DNA from: Adlercreutzia wanghongyangiae
GTDB lineage: Bacteria; Actinomycetota; Coriobacteriia; Coriobacteriales; Eggerthellaceae
DNA length: 64,000 nt
NCBI RefSeq assembly: GCF_035989245.1
Contig: NZ_JAYMFF010000002.1
Span: 434,001-498,000, forward strand
Direction: 5' to 3'
Shown: one piece after another, positions 10,694 through 19,107 of the stretch
Layout of the letters: every line of letters starts with the position of its first letter
How positions within the stretch are numbered: position 1 is the first letter of the stretch
Notes under the pieces: model-generated
The model's database searches: none
Seen by the model: only the letters and a program-made list of their open reading frames with translations
Told to the model about the DNA's origin: nothing
Program-made: the position numbers and the translations under genes

Positions 10694-13354
10694 ATGAAGA
10701 GCTTATGGGGAAAGGAATCTTTGCAATGGTGGGGCAAGATCGCCCGCGTTGTCATTGCGGCTGTCCTGGTTGTCACGCTCGCGCCGGCCCTTCCCGTGGG
10801 TTTTGAGGTGCAGGAAGCACAGGCTCTTGAGGGAACGACGGATTATTCGAAAATCTTTAAAGTGGAAAATGTTATCGGTCGTCCTGGAGCACTATCCGGA
10901 TCTACGTTGACGACTGGATCAACAAATTATTCTTCCGACTATGCGCATCTCACTCAAGATACCACTGGGCGTGCGTATGGATCGAATGCAACGTTCACCT
11001 CGCATCGTCTGCTCTCGCTACTTAATTCGTGGAGCTTTAACTGTACATTGGGAGCGAGTACTCTGACGCAGATATTTCCAGGAACGAATTGGACTGATAC
11101 CCAGACTGGTATTTCTTTCACAAGGAGCGGGCACTCCGGCCAAGGGTATGAATTGGTTCTTGTCTACATGCAAGACGTTGGCGCAACGAAGCGTAAAGTT
11201 ATGCTGTCAACCACCATGTATAACAGTTGGGCGTCCCCCTCGGGAACTGTTTTGTGGGCTGACGAGATTGCGATGAGCAGTTGGAGCAATAGGAACGTCA
11301 CGGTGACCTATGATGCCAGAGCCGATCGACTTGTATTCAGCAGTGGGCAAGAGAGAAGGGCAATAGACTCGTTCCGCTCAACAATGGGAGGCAATTCGGT
11401 ATACCTGCATCTTACTGGATCGGTGGATTGGACCTACACTGGAAGCCTCACCGCTCCTCCGAGGGGTTATCAGACATTTGCCACCTTCCACTCCATGTCT
11501 CTTCCTAACCTTACTCCCGAGATCCGAGATGTGAAAGTGTACCGTGCTGACGGAACTGAGATTGGGCGCGACGATTTCGTCGTGCCTGGAGAAAAGATTC
11601 GCGTGGAGTGCATTGTGCGTAACTCCAACACCAACGCTGTTTTGGGTGGCTTTTCCGAGCAGTATCCCATGCATGTAAAGCTGGCGAATACATCGGAGCA
11701 CCCCACTCGTGGTCTCACACCCTTTGCAGATGCGTCGCACCCGGTGCAGGTGAACGGGTCGACGGTAGCTACCTCGCCAAACGAAAACACGATATCGGGA
11801 GAGAATGGTGTGAACGTGACCCTGGTGGGCAATAGCGACACTACCGTGTCGTGGTGGGCGGAGGTGTCTGGCGCTCAAGGCGGGGCGGTTACGCTTTCTC
11901 AGCAGCTGATAGAGGACTCCTTCGGTGGCAGCGTGTACTCCACCGTCGAGCTTGTGGATGAGCGGCCCCTCACGCCCGGTGGCACGGGGAACGGTGCCGA
12001 CCCAGGTGACCCAGATACTTGGGGCGATGCAGGACATGACTACCACTACACGCGGCTTCCCGCCGCCAACGTCAATGGGTGGAATACTTCGCCGGTCACG
12101 GTCACTTTCTACCCCGGGGATTACGACGTGATGGAGTTGACCCCCTCGGAGGGCGCGTCCAAGACCCTTACGGGCGCGGACCCCTCTTGGACGCGGGTGG
12201 ACGACACCAAGGGCGTGGACCTGAGCGCTCAGGCGCGGGACACCGACTCAGGTGCCGTGTCGGTCCAGAAGGCCGGGAAGGTGAAGATTGACTCGGAGGC
12301 CCCCAGGCTCTCCCAGACAGGTCGCGCCCTGGGGTCCCTCGAGGCCGACGACACACCTTCGGCTGGCAAGGTATCCTCAGGGTTGTGGCGCCTTCACCGC
12401 ACGGGGTCGTCGGGTGTGGTTTCCGACGCCACCGTGTTCCGTGTATTCGCCACGACGGGATCTGAGGGCGACCTGGCAGGGGCGAGCGAGACCGAGTCTC
12501 TGGGTAACCTCCCCAATGGTTGGTACGTCGTTGAGGACGCAGCTGGCAACACGAGCGGTTCCCCACTGAAGGTCGGTAGCACCGAGCCGCCGGCGGTCGA
12601 CCGACCCGACCCGGACGACCCTGACGGCCCGGTGCCAGCAGGACCGCCTTACGATCCGGAAAAGGACCCGGTGCCGGCTCCGACCGAGACTGAGGACGAC
12701 AATGGGCTGCGTCATGCGGTGATAGACGAGACCATCACCGAGATCATCGATCCCGCGGCTCCTCCTTTTGGGGGCTCGCTGGACGCTGCAAAGGCCAAGG
12801 CCATGATGGACTATCGCTACGCCACCTCGTCGTCGGTCGGGATCGCCTCGACTGTCGACGAGCTGCTCGATGCGTCGGGGAATCCGATTGCCTCCCTCGA
12901 CACCACCTCTCCGGGGGAGTGTCTGATCCGCCGTGTCGTGACCGATGACCAGGGCAATACCACGACTATCAACTTGCATTATCGGGTCGTGCGAGACAGC
13001 TGCCCTACGGTGAGCCCGTGGGTGCCGAAGGATCCCGATGATCCGACTGGTCCCAAAGAGCCGGGCGACCCCATCCAGCCTTCGAGCCCCGTGACCACGG
13101 ATCCGGACGGGACGCAGCACACCGAGGTTTCTGCCGACATTACCGAAGCTGTTACGCGCGGGGTCATGGACTACGCCGGGGCCGAGGAGCTGCTGCGCCG
13201 GCACTTCGCCCTCTCAAGTGTCGATGGAGGAAGCGGCCCTACAGTGACTGTGCAGTCTATAAGCACGTCCGGGGGGGGGGGTCATCTCTGCGATCGACCT
13301 GTCCCGAGTGGCCGATTACAAGATCGTCTACCTCGTGAAAGATGTGACTGGTAA
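10694..13354 (+). CDS. Giant LPXTG surface protein, 5' portion (frameshifted at a G11 tract)
   Basis: This reading frame gives 886 aa before a premature stop. ATG at 10694 follows GAGGAG and encodes a Sec signal peptide (basic start, hydrophobic core VVIAAVLVVTLAPALP, cleavage after EAQA). An N-terminal lectin- or adhesin-like region (residues about 45-430) has lower GC than its surroundings. Beta-sandwich modules and Pro/Asp-rich linkers follow. From about residue 655, repeats of 110-130 aa begin, each starting D.DG..HA.I.D.I and ending DD.GNTTT..L.Y.V. The frame fails inside the second repeat at 13271-13281 (eleven G). Removing one G joins it to the 3' portion, giving 1,345 aa. As sequenced, the product would be secreted but unanchored. 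Confidence 0.85.
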   Translation: MKSLWGKESLQWWGKIARVVIAAVLVVTLAPALPVGFEVQEAQALEGTTDYSKIFKVENVIGRPGALSGSTLTTGSTNYSSDYAHLTQDTTGRAYGSNATFTSHRLLSLLNSWSFNCTLGASTLTQIFPGTNWTDTQTGISFTRSGHSGQGYELVLVYMQDVGATKRKVMLSTTMYNSWASPSGTVLWADEIAMSSWSNRNVTVTYDARADRLVFSSGQERRAIDSFRSTMGGNSVYLHLTGSVDWTYTGSLTAPPRGYQTFATFHSMSLPNLTPEIRDVKVYRADGTEIGRDDFVVPGEKIRVECIVRNSNTNAVLGGFSEQYPMHVKLANTSEHPTRGLTPFADASHPVQVNGSTVATSPNENTISGENGVNVTLVGNSDTTVSWWAEVSGAQGGAVTLSQQLIEDSFGGSVYSTVELVDERPLTPGGTGNGADPGDPDTWGDAGHDYHYTRLPAANVNGWNTSPVTVTFYPGDYDVMELTPSEGASKTLTGADPSWTRVDDTKGVDLSAQARDTDSGAVSVQKAGKVKIDSEAPRLSQTGRALGSLEADDTPSAGKVSSGLWRLHRTGSSGVVSDATVFRVFATTGSEGDLAGASETESLGNLPNGWYVVEDAAGNTSGSPLKVGSTEPPAVDRPDPDDPDGPVPAGPPYDPEKDPVPAPTETEDDNGLRHAVIDETITEIIDPAAPPFGGSLDAAKAKAMMDYRYATSSSVGIASTVDELLDASGNPIASLDTTSPGECLIRRVVTDDQGNTTTINLHYRVVRDSCPTVSPWVPKDPDDPTGPKEPGDPIQPSSPVTTDPDGTQHTEVSADITEAVTRGVMDYAGAEELLRRHFALSSVDGGSGPTVTVQSISTSGGGGHLCDRPVPSGRLQDRLPRERCDW
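13271..13281 (+). repeat. Homopolymeric G11 tract, likely phase-variation switch
   Basis: Eleven consecutive G lie inside the surface protein gene. The upstream frame reads TCC GGG GGG GGG GGT and runs to a stop at 13354. With ten G it reads GGG GTC ATC TCT GCG ATC GAC and continues through the second repeat to the LPXTG anchor. Tracts of this length are prone to slipped-strand mispairing. A sequencing miscount is the alternative. Confidence 0.8.
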
Positions 13355-14732
13355 TACCACTACCGTGCGTTTGGGCTACCATCTGGTTGCTTCCCACGTG
13401 CCAGGTGTGATTGTCACGCCCGATCCGGGCACCGACCCCAACCCGCAGCCGGGCGACGATCCGCTGAATCCCAAGCCGCGCCCCATCGATCCGGCCTATC
13501 CGCCCGAGATCGCGCCGGACGGCACTCAGCACGCAACGATAGAGGACGAGATGCGTGTGCCTGTCGAGGCCGGCAAGTCCCTCTCTATGGCCGAGGTTCG
13601 TAGCTTGGTGCAGCGTCGTTATGATTTCACCCCCGAGGGCGGCGGAGCGGCGACCGAGGTTTCGCTCTCTGTGGCCGACGCCTCCGGAGTTCTCGTCAAC
13701 TCAATCGACAAGTCACGCCCTGGCTCCTGGTTGGTAACTTATAAGGTGGCCGATCAAAACGGAAACACCGTCACCATTCATCTGCGCTACCTTGTTGTGG
13801 CTGAGCCGCCCTCGGTGATTCCCACCGATCCTTCCGAGATTGATCCATCGCTGCCAACGATTATTCCCGACCCAGGTCGTCCTGCGCCTGGTAAGCCGTT
13901 GGAGCCAGTATCGCAGACGGTGGATCCGGAAACCGGTCTCGTTCACGCCGTGGTGGAGGACTCCATTATAATTCCCACCGCTAAAGAGCCGGTGACGCCC
14001 AATCAAATGGCGGCGCTCATTCAAAGCTACTATAAGGCGCTTACAAACTGGGGAGATGGCAAGATAACAGCTGGTGTGGTGCATCTGTTCGACGCCGCCG
14101 GCAACCCTGTGGACGCTATCAATCGCATGCTGCCTGGAGTGTGGACAGCCGAGCAGTTTTTTACTGACGGCGCTGGCAACACCACGCTTATGCGGCTGCA
14201 TGTAAAGGTGGTAAGCGGCAACGCGGATGGCTCCATGGAAGCTGGAGACAATGGCTCCAATGCCGACGGCGACGGCGATTCTGGTGCAAGTGCAAGCTCC
14301 TCGAAGGGCACGCGCTTCGGTACGGCGATCACTCAGTTGCCCCGCACGGGAGGGCCACTGGGGCCGTGTCCGCTGCATGTTCTATTCGCGCTCATGGCGT
14401 TGGTGGTGTCGTCGTATTCGCTCATGCGTCTGCGCCGTGGCAAAGACCGCACTGACGAGTGCCACGCCCAAGCAAGTGCAGGCGCAAGTGCTGCTGTGCC
14501 TGGTGCTACTTCGGCCTCTGAGGGAGAGAACCCGTCACCGTTCCGCTACACGGTGCTGGATGGCATCGTTCACGGTACCATTCTCTGCTGCATCATGGCG
14601 CTGGGCCTGCTGCGTTTCTGCCCCTACGACCTCTTGTTCGCCTTTGCGGTTGCGGCCATGGAAATCTTCTGGGTATGGCTCATGCTGCGCCGGTCGCGTC
14701 GCGAACTGCAGTCTGCCGAAGTGGCCCGCTAG
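13308..14732 (+). CDS. Giant LPXTG surface protein, 3' portion with anchor and three membrane helices
   Basis: This is the out-of-frame continuation of the gene starting at 10694; the listed start is only the first possible internal GTG, so on its own it probably is not translated. It completes repeat 2 and encodes two more repeats of the GNT type. A Ser/Asp-rich spacer and the sortase motif LPRTG (14337-14351) follow, then a hydrophobic helix and RLRRGK. Unlike normal sortase substrates it continues for about 95 aa with two more predicted membrane helices (GTILCCIMALGLL and LLFAFAVAAMEIFWVWLML) ending in RRSRRE. Those helices would be removed or remain as a membrane remnant after sorting. 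Confidence 0.75.
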   Translation: MADYKIVYLVKDVTGNTTTVRLGYHLVASHVPGVIVTPDPGTDPNPQPGDDPLNPKPRPIDPAYPPEIAPDGTQHATIEDEMRVPVEAGKSLSMAEVRSLVQRRYDFTPEGGGAATEVSLSVADASGVLVNSIDKSRPGSWLVTYKVADQNGNTVTIHLRYLVVAEPPSVIPTDPSEIDPSLPTIIPDPGRPAPGKPLEPVSQTVDPETGLVHAVVEDSIIIPTAKEPVTPNQMAALIQSYYKALTNWGDGKITAGVVHLFDAAGNPVDAINRMLPGVWTAEQFFTDGAGNTTLMRLHVKVVSGNADGSMEAGDNGSNADGDGDSGASASSSKGTRFGTAITQLPRTGGPLGPCPLHVLFALMALVVSSYSLMRLRRGKDRTDECHAQASAGASAAVPGATSASEGENPSPFRYTVLDGIVHGTILCCIMALGLLRFCPYDLLFAFAVAAMEIFWVWLMLRRSRRELQSAEVAR

Positions 14733-14857
14733 CTATTTGCCGGCGCCCGGTATCTCAGGATGGGGCACCGGCAAAGTGCGCGGCATCCTCAAGGAGCCAA
14801 ATGGTAGTCAGGCAAAACTTCTACGCAGTAATGCCAGTAGCAGCAAGCCTCTTCTCA

Positions 14858-14894
14858 CAGCAAGCGCCCCCGGCTCAGCCATTGCCGGAGGCGC
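14858..14894 (-). terminator. Probable terminator of the dicarboxylate symporter gene
   Basis: Read on the minus strand, GCGCCTCCGGC and GCCGGGGGCGC form an 11-bp stem with one mismatch, followed by TTGCTGT. It lies 26 bases past the symporter stop. The T tract is weak. The remainder of the 14733-14919 gap shows nothing recognisable. Confidence 0.45.
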
Positions 14895-14919
14895 ATGCTG
14901 CGGCTTTGAAAGAGATTGG

Positions 14920-16272
14920 CTACGCAGCCAGCTTCTCGGCCTTCCGGGCCTTGCGGGCGGCGGCGCGCTTCTGCATGGCGTCCACGCAGGTGGCCACTGC
15001 GGCGTCGCCGGTGACGTTCACAGTGGTGCGCATCATGTCCAGGATGCGGTCCACGCCGGCAACCAGCGCCACGCCTTCCACGGGCAGGCCCACCGACTGC
15101 AGCACCATGGCCAGCATGATCATGCCGCTTCCCGGTACGCCGGCGGTGCCGATGGAGGCGAGCACGGCCGTCATCACAATGGTGAACTGCTGGCCCAGCG
15201 TCAGATCAATGCCGAACACCTGAGCGATGAAGATAGCGCACACGCCCTGGTAGATGGCGGTGCCGTCCATGTTGATGGTGGCACCCAGCGGCAGCACGAA
15301 CGAGGTGACCTCCTTCGACACGCCCATCTTCTCGGTGCACTCCATATTGATGGGCAGCGTGCCCACCGACGAGGCCGATGCGAAGGCGAAGCCCATCACG
15401 GGCATCTCGCCGCGCAGGAACTTCAGCGGGCTCATGCGCGCGAACACCTTGATGATGCCCGAGTACACCAGCACGATCTGGCACAGCATGGCCAGATAGG
15501 CCACCACGATCAGCCACAGCAGCGGGCGCAGCACCTCGATGCCGTTGTTGGCGATCACGGGGCAGATGAGCCCAAACACGCCGAACGGCGCCACCAGGAT
15601 AATGCCGCGCATAATGGCGATGCACACATCCGACAGGGAGTTGCAGATGTCGATAACCGGCTTCGCCTTCTTCCCCGCGGCGATCATGCCGAAGCCGAAC
15701 ACCACGGCGATGACGATCACCTGCAGCATGGTGGCATCGGCCATAGGCTGGAAGAAGTTGCTGGGGAAGATGTTCACGATGGTGTCGATGAACGACGGCG
15801 GGTCGGTGGCCTCGTAGGACAGGTCCTCGGTGGGCAGCTGATATCCCGCGCCCACGTTCATCACATTGGCGAAGATGAGTCCCAGCGTCACAGCGAACGC
15901 CGTGGTGATCAGATAGAACAGCACTGTCTTACCGCCGATGGCGCCCACTTTCTTCACGTCGTCCAGCGACACCACGCCGGCGATGATGGAGAACAGTACC
16001 AGAGGCACCACGATCATCTTAATAAGGTTCAGGAAGATGGTGCCGAAGGGCTTGATGTACGTATCGGCAATCTCCGGCGTTCCCTGCAGGGCAATGCCCG
16101 CCAGCACGCCCAGCACCAGTGCGATGAATATCCAGGTAGTCAGAGAAAGCCGCTTGAACCACGGCTTATGCGGGGCTGGCGCGGCGGCCCCCGCCGGGGC
16201 GCTCGTCGCAGCCTTGAGGGCGTTGGGATCCTCTGGCTCGCGTGTCGATTCCATAGCGGTCTGGTCGGCCAT
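14920..16272 (-). CDS. Dicarboxylate/amino acid:cation symporter (DAACS family)
   Basis: A 450-aa inner-membrane transporter coupling H+ or Na+ to uptake of glutamate, aspartate or C4-dicarboxylates. The start at 16272 (MADQTAMEST) is placed by AAGGAAG seven bases upstream; a longer in-frame start lacks this. After an Ala/Pro-rich cytoplasmic leader (about 40 aa) come eight helices and two re-entrant loops. Family signatures are visible: the serine-rich loop FASASSVGTLPINME, then GATINMDGTAIYQG and the GVPGSG loop, and MMRTTVNVTGD in helix 8. It is a single-gene unit, convergent with the surface protein. The exact substrate cannot be told from sequence. Confidence 0.92.
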   Translation of the reverse strand: MADQTAMESTREPEDPNALKAATSAPAGAAAPAPHKPWFKRLSLTTWIFIALVLGVLAGIALQGTPEIADTYIKPFGTIFLNLIKMIVVPLVLFSIIAGVVSLDDVKKVGAIGGKTVLFYLITTAFAVTLGLIFANVMNVGAGYQLPTEDLSYEATDPPSFIDTIVNIFPSNFFQPMADATMLQVIVIAVVFGFGMIAAGKKAKPVIDICNSLSDVCIAIMRGIILVAPFGVFGLICPVIANNGIEVLRPLLWLIVVAYLAMLCQIVLVYSGIIKVFARMSPLKFLRGEMPVMGFAFASASSVGTLPINMECTEKMGVSKEVTSFVLPLGATINMDGTAIYQGVCAIFIAQVFGIDLTLGQQFTIVMTAVLASIGTAGVPGSGMIMLAMVLQSVGLPVEGVALVAGVDRILDMMRTTVNVTGDAAVATCVDAMQKRAAARKARKAEKLAA

Positions 16273-16542
16273 GCGCATGCTTCCTTTCCCCTGATGAGCA
16301 GACGTTCCCATTATAAGTAAAGAACGGGAAAATGCCAGGTGCTCCCCCGCGATGATCTAACGGCCTCGCAACAAAGCGGGTTGTGCCGGGCGTTGGGGTA
16401 AGATGGCGGCAGATAATGCAAGGAACTATAACTTGCGGAGAGTGCGCGCCAAGCTGTGTGGAACGGCGATTCTGCCCGAAAAAGGCAGGCGAGCGTGCTA
16501 TGGTGTGCCGCATTTCGGGAACACCGTCGAAAGGAGAGAGGG

Positions 16543-17952
16543 ATGCAGCGCGAAGAAATCATTTCCGCCGCCGAGGCCTACTGGGACGAGAACCGCGATG
16601 CCATTGTGGCCGACATCGCCAAGCTGGTGGAAATTCCCAGCACGGAGGATTTGGCCGCGGCTGCGCCGGGCGCGCCTTATGGACCTGGTCCCGCCGCCGC
16701 GCTTGAGAAGGCTCTGGAAATCGCCGAGGGCATGGGCATGGCCGCCACCAACTGCGAGGGCCATATCGGCTTTGCCGATCTGCCCGGTGAGACCGACATC
16801 CAGCTGGGCATCATCGGCCACATGGACGTAGTGCCCGCTGGTCCCGGCTGGAGCTTCGACCCGTTCAAGGTGACTGAGAAGGACGGCTTCCTCATGGGCC
16901 GCGGCTGTCTGGACGACAAGGGCCCCTCGGTGGTGGCCCTGCATGCGGTGAAGTGCCTGGCCGGGCTGGATGTGCCGCGCCCCTATACCATTCGCTTCCT
17001 GTTCGGCGCCAACGAGGAAACCTCCATGGCCGACGTGGCCTGGTACCTTGAGAACTACGACAGCCCGGAGTTCATCTTCACGCCCGACGCCGACTTTCCC
17101 GTGTGCTACGGCGAGAAGGGCGGCTACGACGGTCGCATCACCAGCGCGCCCATTGTCGACCCGGTCATTCTGGACATCTCCGGCGGCGTGGTCACCAACG
17201 CGGTGCCCGGCGAGGCCTGGGCGCTGGTGCGCGCCGACGCATCGGCGCTGCCCGCGGCCGAGCGCATCACCGTGGAAGGCGCCGGCGACGGCACCGCGCG
17301 TATCGACGCCACGGGCGTGAACGCGCACGCGGCATGGCCCGAGCGCGGCATTTCCGCCATCATGCTGCTGACGAACTACCTGCTGGAGAACGGCCTGTGC
17401 AACCAGCAGGAGCGCGAGTTCCTGGAGCTGGTGCGCAGCCTGGTGTCCGACACCACGGGCGCCGGCGTGGGCATTGCCACGGCCGACGAGTACTTCGGGC
17501 CGCTGACCGTGGTGGGTGGCACCATCCGCAAGGAGGGCGACTGCCTGGTGCAGACCTTGGACAGCCGCTGGCCCACGTCCATCACTGCCGACGAGATTAC
17601 GGCGGCGCTCACGAAGCTTACCGACGCCATTGGCGCCACGTTCGAGAACACCCTGCTCATGGTGCCTTTCCTGGTGAAGCCTGAGGATCCTGAGATTCAG
17701 GTGCTGCAGGACGCCTTCCAGGCAGTGACGGGCGACACCGATCATGCGCCCTTCACCATCGGCGGCGGCACCTACGCCCGCGAGTTCAAGAAGGGCGCGT
17801 CCTTCGGCATCAACATGCCCTGGATCGAGACCCCCGCATGGGTCGGCGGCGAGCATGCGCCCGACGAGGGTGTTGCCGAAGACCTGCTGCGCACCTCGTT
17901 CGTGATCTACGTGCTGGCCCTGGCCGAGCTTCAGGCGTTGAAGCTTGCCTAG
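16543..17952 (+). CDS. M20-family dipeptidase (PepV-like)
   Basis: A 469-aa zinc peptidase of the cytoplasm. ATG at 16543 follows AAGGAGAGAGG. Metal-site motifs of the M20 family are present: GHMDVVPAG near residue 90 (His, Asp), GRGCLDDKGP near 122 (bridging Asp) and GANEETSM near 155 (catalytic and ligand Glu). A late WVGGEHAPDEG supplies the final His. The interrupted lid domain and the VGGTI pattern fit the PepV/Xaa-His dipeptidase branch, which takes up to about 470 aa. It stands alone and is followed by a strong terminator. A role in peptide utilisation is inferred. Confidence 0.9.
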   Translation: MQREEIISAAEAYWDENRDAIVADIAKLVEIPSTEDLAAAAPGAPYGPGPAAALEKALEIAEGMGMAATNCEGHIGFADLPGETDIQLGIIGHMDVVPAGPGWSFDPFKVTEKDGFLMGRGCLDDKGPSVVALHAVKCLAGLDVPRPYTIRFLFGANEETSMADVAWYLENYDSPEFIFTPDADFPVCYGEKGGYDGRITSAPIVDPVILDISGGVVTNAVPGEAWALVRADASALPAAERITVEGAGDGTARIDATGVNAHAAWPERGISAIMLLTNYLLENGLCNQQEREFLELVRSLVSDTTGAGVGIATADEYFGPLTVVGGTIRKEGDCLVQTLDSRWPTSITADEITAALTKLTDAIGATFENTLLMVPFLVKPEDPEIQVLQDAFQAVTGDTDHAPFTIGGGTYAREFKKGASFGINMPWIETPAWVGGEHAPDEGVAEDLLRTSFVIYVLALAELQALKLA

Positions 17953-17971
17953 CGCCAACCTTCAGCATGGC

Positions 17972-18008
17972 GAGAGCGGCCCCGATCATCGTCGGGGCCG
18001 CTCTTTTT
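17972..18008 (+). terminator. Strong rho-independent terminator
   Basis: AGAGCGGCCCCGA pairs with TCGGGGCCGCTCT around ATCATCG and runs into TTTTT, 20 bases after the dipeptidase stop. Confidence 0.9.
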
Positions 18009-18081
18009 ATAAGAACTTTCAATCTTGTATCTGGGTTTAACCCGTGATTATTCCTTTTCGCGGATGACGGCGCGTCAGCTG

Positions 18082-18092
18082 TGCTATAGAAT
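18082..18092 (+). promoter_or_regulatory. Candidate extended -10 promoter of the LytTR regulator
   Basis: TGCTATAGAAT resembles an extended -10 box (TG-N-TATAAT) and lies about 50 bases before the GTG start. No convincing -35 is seen. Confidence 0.35.
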
Positions 18093-18140
18093 AGGGCGAA
18101 GTTTATTGTGAGACTATGAGAGTTCATTTTGGAGGACGAC

Positions 18141-18854
18141 GTGCTAAACGCAATTATCGTTGACGACGAGGCGCCAGCCCGTTCCGAACTGCGCTTTCTT
18201 CTTGACGAAGTGGGCGGTGTCGAGGTAACCGCTGAGGCTGCCAACGTGCGCGAGGCTATCGAGAAGCTGAAGGAATATCCCTGCGACGTCATGTTTCTGG
18301 ACGTGAACATGCCCGAGGCCACCGGTTTGCAGCTGGCCGAAGCGCTGCAGCATCTGAAGTTCCCGCCGGCGGTGGTGTTCGTGACCGCCTACTCCGAGCA
18401 TGCGCTGGACGCATTCAAGGTGAGCGCTATCGATTACCTGGTGAAGCCCGTGGAGACCGAGCGTTTGGCCCAAGCCATCGCGCGGGTGCGCGAGCACGTT
18501 GCCTTGCACATGCAGGCCCACAAGTCCGAGCGCATCCCCGTGGAAAAGGGCGGCAAGAAGATCCTTATCGGCATCGACAAGATCCGCTTCGTCATGGCGC
18601 GCGACGACTACGCCTACCTGCAGACCGACACCGACCGCTACTTCAGCACGGTGAGCCTGGCTCAGCTGGAGAAGCGCCTGGATGGCCACGGGTTCTTCCG
18701 CGTGCATCGCGGTTACCTGGTGAACCTGTCCATGGTGGAGGAGATCGAGTCGGTTTCCGGTGGCACCCTGCTGCTCACCCTGAACGGCGTGGAGGAGAAG
18801 ATTCCCGTGAGCCGCCGCCGCGTGAGCTCGCTGAAGAAAGCGCTGAACCTGTAG
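18141..18854 (+). CDS. LytTR-family response regulator (orphan)
   Basis: A 237-aa DNA-binding regulator. The GTG at 18141 follows GGAGGA by four bases and gives MLNAIIVDDEAPARSEL. The receiver domain (1-120) has the acidic pair DDE, the phospho-acceptor in VMFLDVNMPE, the Thr in VVFVTAYSEHAL and the Lys in DYLVKPVE. The LytTR output domain (about 135-237) shows FVMARDDYAYLQT, FFRVHRGYLVNLSMV and the final PVSRRRV. Such regulators often answer peptide signals or control cell-wall and virulence genes. No histidine kinase is adjacent, so its partner is unknown. Confidence 0.92.
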   Translation: MLNAIIVDDEAPARSELRFLLDEVGGVEVTAEAANVREAIEKLKEYPCDVMFLDVNMPEATGLQLAEALQHLKFPPAVVFVTAYSEHALDAFKVSAIDYLVKPVETERLAQAIARVREHVALHMQAHKSERIPVEKGGKKILIGIDKIRFVMARDDYAYLQTDTDRYFSTVSLAQLEKRLDGHGFFRVHRGYLVNLSMVEEIESVSGGTLLLTLNGVEEKIPVSRRRVSSLKKALNL

Positions 18855-18873
18855 ACTGGTTGCTGACTGCTCG

Positions 18874-18902
18874 GAAAAGGCACCCGCGTGGGTGCCTTTT
18901 TT
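18874..18902 (+). terminator. Rho-independent terminator after the LytTR regulator
   Basis: AAAAGGCACCC pairs with GGGTGCCTTTTTT around a 3-base loop, about 20 bases past the stop. The flanking A and T runs would let it work in both directions. Confidence 0.9.
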
Positions 18903-19107
18903 CGTTGGGGCGTATTCGAGACGATGGGCAGGGCAGGCGGTAGCCCCGTTCACAGAACCGCCATACGGCTGTGAGGTTTGCGGCGTTCAATAACGGGCTT
19001 TGATAGAATATTTCGAACACGTTACGAGAGAGGAGCCCCGGTCTGCCGGATGCGGGGCCGTCCGCGATGCTGCTGGCTGGCAGATCCTGGAAGAGAAGAG
19101 GAAGCCA

